Source of the DNA: Chlamydiales bacterium STE3
GTDB taxonomy: Bacteria; Chlamydiota; Chlamydiia; Chlamydiales; Parachlamydiaceae
Assembly (NCBI GenBank): GCA_011125455.1
Contig: VKHO01000018.1
Coordinates: 1 to 64,000 of the forward strand
Length of the DNA: 64,000 nt
Direction: 5' to 3'
The notes beneath the pieces are model-generated. The model was given only the letters and a program-made list of their open reading frames with translations, had not been told where the DNA came from and searched no databases. Made by a program: the position numbers and the translations under genes. Below are positions 32,930 through 41,489 of the stretch, piece by piece (the stretch's first letter is position 1; every line of letters begins with the position of its first letter).

Positions 32930-33937
32930 TTATTTTGTATTTTTTCCGTGCAATGCTCTGATAAGGTTTAAAATGGTACTCAAGGAAAGAAGCCTAGTGC
33001 TGAAAAGAACGTAGGACGGACGAGACTGAGGATGAAATTTTTCCCAAAACTTGCTTCGACCATGCAGACGGAAGATTTTTTTTACAACTCTAAAGCCTAA
33101 TTGTGCTATCCTCCTAAGGAGGGGATTAAAGCCTTGCATTGAACCTAACAACTCTGCAGGAACGGCTCCCACAGTGACAAAAGAGTAACCTTCTGTATGC
33201 AATTGTTCAAGAACACTTGTAAAAAGCAACTCCGGCGTGCCGTGAGAGGCTTCAGGAGTGATCATCAAGTGATTAAGAAGGTATCCATGATGAGATTCTA
33301 GCGAACTAATAGTGACAATTCCTACTATCTTTTCTTCTTTCTGAGCATAAAACCAGCGTTTACCGAGTCGATGATTGAATGTATTAATAGATGAAATGTG
33401 CATTTGTGGGCCCACGCGTGATTTTAACCACTGTTCTCCAACTTCCAAAAGAGCTTTTTCTATTTTTTCATCATAAGGAATGTACTCTCTGATAAAAGTA
33501 TGCTCTTTTTCAGCATGGCGTACTTTTCGACGAACCAAACTTCCGTAATTGCCCTTATAGTCCTTAGGATTGGAGCTTGGGTCAAAGAAAAGTTCGGAAC
33601 CGAACTCTACTGAAGATTGGCAAACGTGGTTGATCGCCCATTCAGAAAATCCTGGCGACGTTGCAATGTAAACCGTGGTGTAGCCCTGTTTTTGGCAGAA
33701 AGCTTGAAATGCAAGAGCAAGTTTGCGTTGCTCCATTGGAGATGCAATAGGATCACCAAAAACAATAGCTGTTTTTGACTCTAACTTGTAGCCAATACAC
33801 CCTTCAGTAGTAGGATCTTGAAAGATTAAGCATAAGGGATCTAAAACGGCATCAGAATTTGCCCCACCCCATTTTCGGACAATTTCGATCATCGGATGTT
33901 GAGTAAGGACATCTTGTGTGCTATCAAGTTTTTGCAT
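32930..33937 (-). CDS. DUF2156 (phosphatidylglycerol lysyltransferase C-terminal type) protein
   Basis: This soluble 335-aa protein matches the aminoacyl-transfer (GNAT-fold) domain of MprF-like enzymes without the membrane flippase part. It contains FGDPIASP, a YGSLVRRKVRHAEKE basic helix, the FYAQKEEKIVGIVTISS strand and GYLLNHLMITPEASHGTPELL. The start at 33937 is preferred (GGAAG five bases upstream) over an ATG four codons before. Stand-alone members are poorly characterised; transfer of an amino acid or acyl group to a lipid is inferred from the family. Confidence 0.82.
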   Translation of the reverse strand: MQKLDSTQDVLTQHPMIEIVRKWGGANSDAVLDPLCLIFQDPTTEGCIGYKLESKTAIVFGDPIASPMEQRKLALAFQAFCQKQGYTTVYIATSPGFSEWAINHVCQSSVEFGSELFFDPSSNPKDYKGNYGSLVRRKVRHAEKEHTFIREYIPYDEKIEKALLEVGEQWLKSRVGPQMHISSINTFNHRLGKRWFYAQKEEKIVGIVTISSLESHHGYLLNHLMITPEASHGTPELLFTSVLEQLHTEGYSFVTVGAVPAELLGSMQGFNPLLRRIAQLGFRVVKKIFRLHGRSKFWEKFHPQSRPSYVLFSTRLLSLSTILNLIRALHGKNTK

Positions 33938-34056
33938 AGTAACTTCCATTTAGAAGACAGTTTTTGAGCCTGCGGTACCAGATTTAAACGATAAGTTTTT
34001 ATTTAACGAGAAGTTTAAAGGAATTTACACCCCGGAGCCGAGGAGGTGCTAGCCAA

Positions 34057-34437
34057 TTAAATCCAAGCCATGACCTCTTTTAAGTAATCGATGCTTGCGC
34101 GGCAAAATCCGGGTAGATTTTGGGGAGATCGATTAGAGATAAAAGGGCAGCCGATGACAACGGCTGCATGTCCTTAGTTGGACTCCGGCATCCATCCTGT
34201 TGCCTTTAACCGCTTCGTAAAAAGTATTTTTATCCTTTTGATGACTTTTGCAGGAATAAAAATCCGATCAGCATGGCAAATAAACGCAGTCAATTTTCTT
34301 CTTTGTCCAATTGCCGTCTGATCTCTAAAACTTAAGATTGGTGTGCAATTTGTCTGGCATGTATCCTCCAAGAATAAGCAAAGCATTGAAATCTACGACT
34401 TGTCTCACATTAAATGAAGCATCAGCTTGGCAAGGTA
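34057..34437 (-). pseudogene. DJ-1/PfpI family protein, multiply frameshifted
   Basis: Three consecutive frames carry the family pieces in order: VVDFNALLILGGYMPDKLH, stopped by TAG; then LTAFICHADRIFIPAKVIK with the nucleophile-elbow Cys, ending in TAA at 34174; then AVVIGCPFISNRSPQNLPGF, the family's S-R-x-P-x-D-L segment, ending at 34057. At least two frameshifts and one nonsense codon separate them. The family contains general stress proteins and deglycase-like enzymes. The 300 bases between this relic and deoC (34438-34740) show nothing else. Confidence 0.82.
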
Positions 34438-34740
34438 AAATTTAAATTAAAAAATTGTGTTGAGTAAATTTGATAGGATATTAATTAATCTGGATGCAGG
34501 CAGTAACTTAAGCACCTATCCCAATATTCCAATACATACAAACAATCTCTTTCTGATTATGCCAACTCAGTTCTATCTTGGTGATGAGGAGACTATTCTC
34601 TCTGCGCTGGCCAAAAAAGTCGCCTGACTTATCTCAATAGACTTCTAGAAGGCTTTTAAAGAATGCTGCGATCTATCCATGCTGTTATAAAAAGAGAATC
34701 TTTACTTTTTCGAGTATGTTTTTAGCCGCTTTGTGAATTT

Positions 34741-35406
34741 TTAAGAGCCTGAAGCCCATCCTTTCTCTAAGAGGATAACCCCCTTACTTGTCCCAATGCG
34801 ATTTGCTCCAGCGGCAATCATGCTTAAAGCCTTTTGAGCAGAATCGATGCCCCCAGAAGCTTTTATGCCACATCTTTCACCGACAACTTGTTTTAGCAAA
34901 ACGATATCATCAATCTCAGCGCCACCTTGAAAAAACCCAGTGGAAGTTTTTACAAAATGAGCTCCTGAGTCAATGCAAATTTTAGCCGCTATGCGTTTTT
35001 CATCATTGGTGAGCAGGGAGGTCTCTATAATCACTTTAATAATTGCCTGTGGCACTGTTTCTACAATTTGGCGAATATCAAGTATTACTTCTTGATATTT
35101 TTTGGATTTCAAAAAAGAAAGGTTCATCACTATATCAAGTTCATCAGCACCATTGGTAAATAGTTGCTGTGCTTCAAATGCTTTGGCCTCTGAAGTGTTA
35201 GCGCCAAGAGGAAATCCCACCACAGAGCATACCTTCGTTGAAGAATCTTTAAGAAGCAGTTTTGCAAAAGGGACCCAGACCGGCAAAATGCAGACTGTAG
35301 CAAAATCATGTTGAATCGCCTCTTGACAGAGTCTTTTGATGCCTCCTGCATTACATTCCGGCTTTAAAAGAGTATGATCAATATATTTATTGAGGGATCG
35401 AAACAT
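34741..35406 (-). CDS. deoC: Deoxyribose-phosphate aldolase
   Basis: Class I aldolase of 221 aa that cleaves 2-deoxyribose 5-phosphate to acetaldehyde and glyceraldehyde 3-phosphate. Visible marks: YIDHTLLKP, DELDIVMN, KVIIETSLL and the Schiff-base Lys in VKTSTGF, followed by the second Lys in IKASGGI. The ATG overlaps the stop of uup by one base, so the two genes are coupled. It salvages carbon from deoxynucleosides. Confidence 0.95.
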   Translation of the reverse strand: MFRSLNKYIDHTLLKPECNAGGIKRLCQEAIQHDFATVCILPVWVPFAKLLLKDSSTKVCSVVGFPLGANTSEAKAFEAQQLFTNGADELDIVMNLSFLKSKKYQEVILDIRQIVETVPQAIIKVIIETSLLTNDEKRIAAKICIDSGAHFVKTSTGFFQGGAEIDDIVLLKQVVGERCGIKASGGIDSAQKALSMIAAGANRIGTSKGVILLEKGWASGS

Positions 35407-37181
35407 TAGTCTGCAGCTGATTTATCTGTTAAAAATTGCCAACGATCGAACAAGACCTCTAATCTTGCTTGCGCATCAGCTAGAAGACGATAGCATTCCA
35501 AAGATTTTTGTGCATCGGTAGATTGTGCTGCCAGATTTTCTTGCAAAAGACCAATCTCTTGTTCTGCTTTAAGGATAGCTTGCTCCATCCCTTCAAGCTC
35601 CCTTTTTTCATTGTAGGTAAGCTTTTTTGTTGGGGGTTTGAACTCTTGAGGAGTAAGCTTTTTTTGCTTTTCTTCAACTTTCGGCTTCATTTTGTTTTTA
35701 GCCTGTTCCCACTGCTGCATATCCGCAAAAAATTGTTCTTCGCTCTCTGTTCCAAGTCCTATAATTTGGGTACAGACTCGGTCCATTAAACAGCGATCGT
35801 GAGAAATTAAAACAATAGCTCCCGCAAAAGTCATCAAGCTATCTTCAATGACTTCTAAGGTAGGAATATCTAAATCGTTGGTCGGTTCGTCTAAAAAGAG
35901 AATGTCAGCAGGCTTTAGCATCAAGCGGGCAATGAGGATGCGTGCGCGTTCACCACCAGATAAACATCCTACTGGCAGTCTTAACCTATCAGAAGAGAAT
36001 AAGAATTTTTTCGCCCAGCCATTGACATGGATCGATTGCCCTCGATAGGTAACCGTTTCGCTAGTCGGAGATAAGGCTTCTTTAAGTGGGATGTTTTCGG
36101 GGAGTTGCTCACGGTGCTGATCAAAATAGACCAAATTCAATTCATCCGCATACTTGACAGTTCCTGTGTCTTGTGGAATGAGCCCAGCTAAAATCTTTAA
36201 TAGAGTGGTTTTCCCTGTGCCATTTTCTCCCACAATTCCAATGCGACTTCCGGGAGTTAATATAAGGTCAACCCCTTTGAATAAGGGTTTGCCTCCAAGA
36301 GATTTGGAGAGATTTTTTGCTGTTAAGAGCTTACGCGTTTCTCTTTCTGAGGCGTTAAATTGGATATCTGCTTTCACCACTTTATTGCGCTGTTGGACCT
36401 CAGATAAGTTGTCAATGAGTTGGTGAGCTCTTTGGATGCGAGAACGTGATTTAGTGGTTCGCGCTTTAGGAGAGCGCCTTAGCCATTCGATCTCTTCTTT
36501 TACAAGAGAGTTTAAGCCGATTTCTTCCTGCCTCTGCACTTCTAAAAATGCTTCTTTGCGCTCCATGAAAAGGCTAATGGATCCTTCGCTGCTAAAAAGT
36601 CCCTGCGGATAGCAGCGATTGATTTCCACAATCTTGTTACAAACATTTTCTAAGAAATAACGATCGTGGCTGATGACTATAAGGCCGCGTTTTTCTCTTT
36701 CCAAAAATTTCTCTAGCCAAAGAATACCCTCTAAATCCAAATGGTTAGTCGGTTCATCGAGTAGAAGCAAGTCTGGATCAAGCAGGAGGGCTCGGACAAT
36801 ATCTAAACGTTTTTTCCAGCCCCCTGAAAGGGTAGAGGCATCTTGAGAAAAATCTGAGAAATGCGCTTTGCTGAGGAGGATTCTAGCTTTTGAAAGAGCT
36901 TCTATATCGTTAGAAGGAACAAGGACGTTTTCAAGAGACATTCCTACAGGAAAGTCGGGGTCTTGGCTTGCATAGCCGATCCGTAGACCTTGCCTTTTGG
37001 AAAGAGAGCCCCGATCGGGGTCTTCTAGCCCTACCAATATTTTTAGTAGAGTGGACTTCCCGGCTCCATTAGGACCAATCAGTCCAATCCGATCCCCAGA
37101 TTCTATTGTAAAGGAAAGGTCAGAGAAGAGAGTTTGCGTTCCGAAGGATTTTTCTAAAGAATGAATGCCAACTAAAGTCAT
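35406..37181 (-). CDS. uup: ABC-F ATPase, Uup type
   Basis: The 591-aa protein has two ABC domains without membrane segments: GPNGAGKST / LSGGWKKRLD / LLLDEPTNHLDLEG and GENGTGKTT / LSGGERARI / LFLDEPTNDLD. A linker (SKARTTKSRSRIQRAHQ-like) lies between, and a lysine-rich C-terminal coiled coil follows, as in Uup. ABC-F proteins act on ribosomes, and Uup binds branched DNA and affects precise transposon excision. First gene of the uup-deoC unit. No clear Shine-Dalgarno. Confidence 0.93.
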   Translation of the reverse strand: MTLVGIHSLEKSFGTQTLFSDLSFTIESGDRIGLIGPNGAGKSTLLKILVGLEDPDRGSLSKRQGLRIGYASQDPDFPVGMSLENVLVPSNDIEALSKARILLSKAHFSDFSQDASTLSGGWKKRLDIVRALLLDPDLLLLDEPTNHLDLEGILWLEKFLEREKRGLIVISHDRYFLENVCNKIVEINRCYPQGLFSSEGSISLFMERKEAFLEVQRQEEIGLNSLVKEEIEWLRRSPKARTTKSRSRIQRAHQLIDNLSEVQQRNKVVKADIQFNASERETRKLLTAKNLSKSLGGKPLFKGVDLILTPGSRIGIVGENGTGKTTLLKILAGLIPQDTGTVKYADELNLVYFDQHREQLPENIPLKEALSPTSETVTYRGQSIHVNGWAKKFLFSSDRLRLPVGCLSGGERARILIARLMLKPADILFLDEPTNDLDIPTLEVIEDSLMTFAGAIVLISHDRCLMDRVCTQIIGLGTESEEQFFADMQQWEQAKNKMKPKVEEKQKKLTPQEFKPPTKKLTYNEKRELEGMEQAILKAEQEIGLLQENLAAQSTDAQKSLECYRLLADAQARLEVLFDRWQFLTDKSAAD

Positions 37182-37365
37182 TTTGTAAATTTTGATTATA
37201 AATTTAGAAGTAGTATATCCAATATTAGTGTAAATAGGGAACCTATTTATTCATGAGAAAGCTTCCCAAAGTTAGCTGAATATTTCTTTTGTAAATATTA
37301 TTTTTTAATTAGATTGCTAATTGTGGCAAGACGAAGATTGGAATTACTTTTGGAGGAGCTTAATT

Positions 37366-37518
37366 ATGGCCGGGCTATTTATTTTATTTGCGAGTTCTCT
37401 TTTAGCAATTTTTCTCTATTTGAGGAAGCTTGCAATTACCTTAATTTGCACTAGTCTAGCTCTCACAATAATCATGTTTTTTTATCATTCTATAGAAGCT
37501 TTAAGGATGAATTGGTAG
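37366..37518 (+). CDS. Small membrane protein, 50 aa, upstream of dsbB
   Basis: Begins at ATG 37366 behind GGAGG (seven bases). It consists of two membrane helices (residues ~3-18 and ~22-40) with an LRKLA turn and ends two bases before dsbB. Tight linkage suggests joint function with DsbB, perhaps as a small subunit or topological partner, but no family is recognised. Confidence 0.65.
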   Translation: MAGLFILFASSLLAIFLYLRKLAITLICTSLALTIIMFFYHSIEALRMNW

Positions 37519-37520
37519 GA

Positions 37521-38021
37521 ATGGAAAGAAATTTAAACGCTTTAATTTCTGTGTTGCTAAATGCAATTCTATTAGCAGCTTTCGAAGTGCAGTTTTTTTG
37601 GCATGAACCCTCCTGTCCATTGTGTTTGATGCAAAGACTTTGCATGATTTCTGTTGGAATCTCAGCTTTACTCAATGTCCGCTTTGGAGTACGCACCTCA
37701 CACTATGCATTAATGCTACTTAGCTCTTTGGTTGGGGGAGGAATAGCGTTGTATCAGATTATTTTAACCATTTTTTCTGGATTTCCTCTTTTTGGGCTAC
37801 CTGTTTTCGGGTTAAGTCTTTCTCTCTGGTCATTTATTGTGTTCGTTTGCTGTATCCTAGCAGTAGCCTTTCTTCTTTTGCTATACAACCCATTGCGCGC
37901 TGAAGAGGTCACCAAGCAAGGACTAACACTTTGGCATCGGTGCGCTTTTGCTTTTGTATTGATCATTGTAATTGCAAACAGTGTAACAACATTTATGCAG
38001 TGTGGACTTGATCCTTGTTAA
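37521..38021 (+). CDS. dsbB: Disulfide bond formation protein DsbB family
   Basis: The 166-aa inner-membrane protein has four membrane helices and the CPLC redox pair (Cys32, Cys35) followed by LMQRL, as in DsbB. The second periplasmic loop (GFPLFGLPVFG) has no cysteines; instead a pair sits near the C-terminus (QCGLDPC). This is the pattern of a shorter DsbB subfamily. The protein would reoxidise a DsbA-like partner with quinone. Such a system would serve the cysteine-rich envelope protein at 57785. A 16-base palindrome (38040-38055) lies just downstream. Confidence 0.88.
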   Translation: MERNLNALISVLLNAILLAAFEVQFFWHEPSCPLCLMQRLCMISVGISALLNVRFGVRTSHYALMLLSSLVGGGIALYQIILTIFSGFPLFGLPVFGLSLSLWSFIVFVCCILAVAFLLLLYNPLRAEEVTKQGLTLWHRCAFAFVLIIVIANSVTTFMQCGLDPC

Positions 38022-38092
38022 CTTAAAATCACAGCACGGCTCTCTTTAAAGAGAGATTTAAATCCATCTTTCAATAGAGGCAGGTAACATGC

Positions 38093-38416
38093 AACATTGT
38101 TTGTCCTGGGACTAATTAGGCAGAAAGCATGCAGGAGTTTATTGCTGGCCTAGCGCGTGAGCAGCATAAAGATGCTAAAACTGTTGAGAAAGAATTTTTT
38201 CAAAATGTTCGTTCTTCTTCTATTATTCAAAGATTTGCCGCTTGCAAGGAGGTCGCACATGTTGTCGCCTTTTTGTGTAGCCCCCTTGCTTCTGCGGTTA
38301 CTGAGGCTTCTATTCGTGTGGATGGCGGAACCATACCCACATTTACTAATGCCTATTTTTTAACTTCAAATTATCTAACACAACCGCAACCAAGTGGGAA
38401 AATACTTGGAAGTTGA
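38093..38416 (+). pseudogene. Short-chain dehydrogenase C-terminal remnant
   Basis: Only the last ~100 residues of an SDR of the 3-oxoacyl-ACP-reductase type remain: CPGTN, an in-frame TAG (38117-38119), AESMQEFIAGLA, IQRFAACKEVAHVVAFL, CSPLASAV and RVDGGTIPTF. The cofactor-binding Rossmann motif and the Y-x-x-x-K catalytic pair are absent because the upstream part is deleted. The ATG at 38129 could give a 95-aa fragment without enzymatic sense. Confidence 0.8.
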
Positions 38417-38754
38417 TGATCAACACCTGCTAAGCCATTAACATTTCCTTGCTTTCAGGTTATAGATTTCTTATTCTTCTAATTAATCTGCCATCTATTG
38501 TTTATTCTTCTTAAGGACTAAGGGCTCAATTCCTAGGGTTAAAAAAATGTTAAAAAATGCAGAATAATTTTTGTGCATAAAAAATACATGGCTGGGAAGT
38601 TTTATAAAGCATGGTGAAATCAATTAATATTGATTCCAATTAAGATGATGCTTTACGCTTGTCTAACAGACAAAATTTTAGGATTTATTAGTATTAAGTT
38701 TTGAAAGTTAACTAAGAAATAATTATAATTATAGCCTACGAATAAGGAGGTTTT
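38417..38754. other. Intergenic region before the tandem paralogue trio
   Basis: 338 AT-rich bases without recognisable gene remnant. It presumably contains the promoter of the gene at 38755. Confidence 0.4.
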
Positions 38755-39123
38755 ATGTCAGCAGCAATTACAAATAAGGAAGCTTTTGAAGAGTCGTTTC
38801 TTTATGATAGCATGTCAAAAGAAGACAAAACGAGAAAACCTAGCGAGAAGGAAAAATCGCAGATAGGGCGTATTTTAGCCAATGCGGCTAAGGTTATCGG
38901 TTATATTCCCGTCGTTGGGACGATTTCTTATATTGCTCTTTCCATATTTGGTGTTTTAGGTAATAAAGATAACAACACGAGTTGGAAAGAGGCAATTCAT
39001 AGGGAGAGATTTATGTACTTGAGAACAGCGCTTTCAGTTTTCCCACCTCTTCTAATAGTTGTGGACGCTACAGCTGCAATTTGGCACGCGGTGGAAAAAA
39101 AACGATCACAGGCTCCTGCCTAA
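38755..39123 (+). CDS. Small bi-helical membrane protein, tandem paralogue 1
   Basis: This 122-aa protein opens with a polar ~45-residue segment and has two hydrophobic stretches: GYIPVVGTISYIALSIFG and FPPLLIVVDATAAIWHAV, with an LRTALSVFPPLL junction. The motifs G-Y-[IL]-P-[VI]-[VI]-G-T-I and L-R-T-x-L are shared with the next two genes. AAGGAGG precedes the ATG by seven bases. Hydrophobic hairpins of this kind occur in chlamydial inclusion-membrane proteins; this is suggestive only. Confidence 0.7.
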   Translation: MSAAITNKEAFEESFLYDSMSKEDKTRKPSEKEKSQIGRILANAAKVIGYIPVVGTISYIALSIFGVLGNKDNNTSWKEAIHRERFMYLRTALSVFPPLLIVVDATAAIWHAVEKKRSQAPA

Positions 39124-39352
39124 GTGCTAATGTGATGATGATCAGATCCAAGCTTTCAAGCCCTTTTTAAAAGTAGTGAGAGTTTGGATCCCTTTTTAAA
39201 TATCTATAAGAAAAGAATTTATAGATTTTTCAAATCCCCAAATCTCTTTTCATTTAAATAGTTCATTAAAAAATGCTTCTTTGAAATTCTAAAAACTTCA
39301 TTGAAAGGTAAATGGTTTTAATAGTACATTTATTGCTTTTTATGAGTGATAA

Positions 39353-39676
39353 GTGGATATTTCAACTAAAGCACTATTTGTCGTATTTTTCTCCTATGAA
39401 AAGTTGAAAAAAGACTCGATTTATCCTAGATCAACAGTCTTAAAGGCTAACTTTTTCAAGGCCTCTGGGTACATTCCGATAGTAGGTACAATCTCCCATT
39501 TAGCCATGCTCATATTGGGAACGATAGATTTTTTTGTAAAAGGACGAAAAAATAAGACTGCCTTAGCTTTCTGTTCTTTAAGAACAGCACTGACCTGCTG
39601 TCCTGGACTTTTGCTCATTATTGATCTTATTGTGACTCGGCTAGTCTGGACTAAAAAAATTAAATTTAGAGTTTAG
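39353..39676 (+). CDS. Small bi-helical membrane protein, tandem paralogue 2
   Basis: A 107-codon frame with GYIPIVGTISHLAMLILG and SLRTALTCCPGLLLIIDLIV, clearly homologous to its two neighbours. Its start is uncertain: the frame opens at GTG 39353 with no good ribosome binding site, while an ATG at 39343 is out of frame. The N-terminal FFSYEKLKKDSIYPRS aligns with FSYGFITERSQSPRS of paralogue 3, so the frame itself is right; the 5' end may be damaged. It ends four bases before paralogue 3. Confidence 0.6.
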   Translation: MDISTKALFVVFFSYEKLKKDSIYPRSTVLKANFFKASGYIPIVGTISHLAMLILGTIDFFVKGRKNKTALAFCSLRTALTCCPGLLLIIDLIVTRLVWTKKIKFRV

Positions 39677-39680
39677 AAAA

Positions 39681-40079
39681 ATGGCAACTTCTCTTTCCTG
39701 GAAAGACAATTTTTTATTTACCTTTTCCTATGGATTCATTACTGAAAGATCCCAATCGCCGAGAAGCATAGTAGCGGTGAATATTATTAAAGGGTCTGGC
39801 TACCTACCGGTTATTGGAACAATTATTCATTTAGCAGCATTGCTAGCGTTAGCGGCTTCGCAAAATAAGGATAATTTTTGCAAAAAAGGACTTATATTCT
39901 TTTCCTTAAGAACGGTGCTTACTCTCGCTCCACCTATTCTTCTCATAACAGATTTTGTGGTCGCGCACTTAATTTTGAAAGAAATGCACGCAATTACCCT
40001 AAAGGAAGTGCCGCAACAAGTGCCAAATAGTTTAGGCGTCAGTTCTCCAAAACTACCCACTATGGCTTTTGAAAGGTGA
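39681..40079 (+). CDS. Small bi-helical membrane protein, tandem paralogue 3
   Basis: This 132-aa protein carries GYLPVIGTIIHLAALLALA and SLRTVLTLAPPILLITDFVV, then a hydrophilic C-terminal tail of ~30 residues unlike the others. It begins four bases after paralogue 2 and is likely co-transcribed. Function unknown; membrane location is inferred. Confidence 0.68.
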   Translation: MATSLSWKDNFLFTFSYGFITERSQSPRSIVAVNIIKGSGYLPVIGTIIHLAALLALAASQNKDNFCKKGLIFFSLRTVLTLAPPILLITDFVVAHLILKEMHAITLKEVPQQVPNSLGVSSPKLPTMAFER

Positions 40080-40120
40080 TTTGTTTGTAGACTTCACTAT
40101 CCTCTAGCATCTTCTATCGC

Positions 40121-40339
40121 TTAGGTTGCTATAAAGAAAAGTTTATGGATTACAAGCTTTAACAAAAGCCAAAAAATATAAGGTAAACAGATATCCACTA
40201 AAAGCAACCAAAACATGATAGAATCTTCTTTAAAATAAACTCGTATTTTGTGAGTTACAGGGTGTAGGTATTGAAAATACTCTCTTTTTGCAATCCTTTT
40301 AAAATCTGCTTTAGAAGAAGGGAACAACGAATCCTTCAC
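40121..40339 (-). CDS. Possible small membrane-anchored protein, 72 aa
   Basis: A GTG-started frame with a basic N-terminal half and one strong hydrophobic stretch at the C-terminus (FWLLLVDICLPYIFWLLLKL). A GGGGAAAG lies upstream but farther than usual. The hydrophobic part faintly recalls the second helix of the neighbouring trio. The rest of the gap 40340-40728 shows nothing. Confidence 0.3.
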   Translation of the reverse strand: MKDSLFPSSKADFKRIAKREYFQYLHPVTHKIRVYFKEDSIMFWLLLVDICLPYIFWLLLKLVIHKLFFIAT

Positions 40340-40728
40340 GGGAAGTACTTTCCCCGCCGGCAGCTCAAGTGTTTTATTTTGAAAATTCAGCTACCCCTAT
40401 ATTTCGTTACCATCCGAGTCTTTTTTAAGTAAAATTGAAAAATCATCCCTTAATATCCACCTTTTTTTCAGCTATTATCGCCAAACAAAACTGGCTCCAA
40501 ATACTAAAAATAGGGGGTAATAATTATTGTACAAAATAATATTAAAATAATTCGTTTGCCCCTTTTCATAAATTAATCCTTAACAATGCCCATAAAATAT
40601 ACATTCAAAGAGCTATAGGGGAAAATGTAAAAATTGGCAGTCGCTTAACCTTTTGATCTTAACCTTGTTGAGTATGTGATTTCTCATAAAAGCATAAATA
40701 TGTTAATACGAATGAAAAAGGAGATTAT

Positions 40729-40986
40729 ATGACTGCTCAAAATCCCAAAAACACAAGATTTACCTTTGAACTTCCTTCTATTGAGCATAAAAAATTAAAA
40801 GCTTTAGCCGCGTTAAACGGCCTATCTCTAAAAGACCTTATTTTAGAGTGTATTAGGGAGAATCTTTTAAGCGAAAATGTGCCAAATGAAGAAACCATCA
40901 AAACCTTTAAGGAAACGGACTCTAGGAAAAATCTAGTTCGCTACAAAAATGTCGACGATTTGATCGATAAACTTGAGCTTAGATAA
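40729..40986 (+). CDS. Ribbon-helix-helix antitoxin
   Basis: An 85-aa protein with a RHH/CopG-like DNA-binding start (RFTFELPSIEHKKLKALAAL, then NGLSLKDLILECI) and an acidic C-terminal tail suited to wrapping a toxin. AAGGAG lies six bases before the ATG. Its stop TAA overlapped the toxin start in the ancestral order (TAATG, now TAATC). The toxin downstream is dead, so this is an orphan antitoxin that can still act as a DNA-binding repressor. Confidence 0.8.
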   Translation: MTAQNPKNTRFTFELPSIEHKKLKALAALNGLSLKDLILECIRENLLSENVPNEETIKTFKETDSRKNLVRYKNVDDLIDKLELR

Positions 40987-41253
40987 TCCTGTCTGTTGTC
41001 ACGACAAAACGTTTCGAAAAAGAAGTTGAAATTTCCAAGAAACGCGGAAAAAATATGGCCAAGCTTAGGGAAATTATCAAGAAGCTTGCTGAAGAAAAAC
41101 CATTAAAAAAAGCATCGCAATCACAAACTAGTAGGAAATTTTAGAGATAGATGGGAATGTCACGTTGAGCCAGATTGGCTATTAATCTATCACAAGACAG
41201 AAACTGAAATCATTTTCGAAAGGCTTGGCTCTCATTCAGATCTTTTCAAGTAA
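40986..41253 (+). pseudogene. YafQ/RelE-type mRNA interferase toxin, start lost and frameshifted
   Basis: The N-terminal half (LSVVTTKRFEKEVEISKKRG ... KLREIIKKLAEEKPL) is in one frame. After an A7 tract (41104-41111 region) the second half continues one frame over: HRNHKLVGNFRDRWECHVEP, DWLLIYHKTETE, FERLGSHSDLF. This matches YafQ toxins, including the HVEPDWLLIY and GSHSDLF ends. The start codon position reads ATC where ATG would overlap the antitoxin stop. Both lesions inactivate it. Confidence 0.88.
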
Positions 41254-41411
41254 TCTAACTCCTAAGAAACCCTTGAACATTTCCTCGTGATACCATTAAA
41301 ATAGTAACTTACTATTGCTTTGTGAAATGGCTCCAGAAGCCGCTGAAATTAAGAATAGCCAAGCTTTGGATTTGTTAGCTTGACTTTTCAAGGGGCGCAT
41401 AGCAAACAATA

Positions 41412-41447
41412 AACACATTCTTGAATAGCCCTATCCAAGAATGTGTT
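41412..41447 (-). terminator. Intrinsic terminator of the DHCR7 gene
   Basis: A perfect 12-bp stem (41412-41423 with 41436-41447) and 12-base loop lie ~45 bases past the stop on the minus strand, followed by a moderately U-rich run (TTATTGTTTG). Confidence 0.6.
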
Positions 41448-41489
41448 AGAAGACAAGCCTCTGTTTCAAGCTTTTAGTTTTTTCATTGT

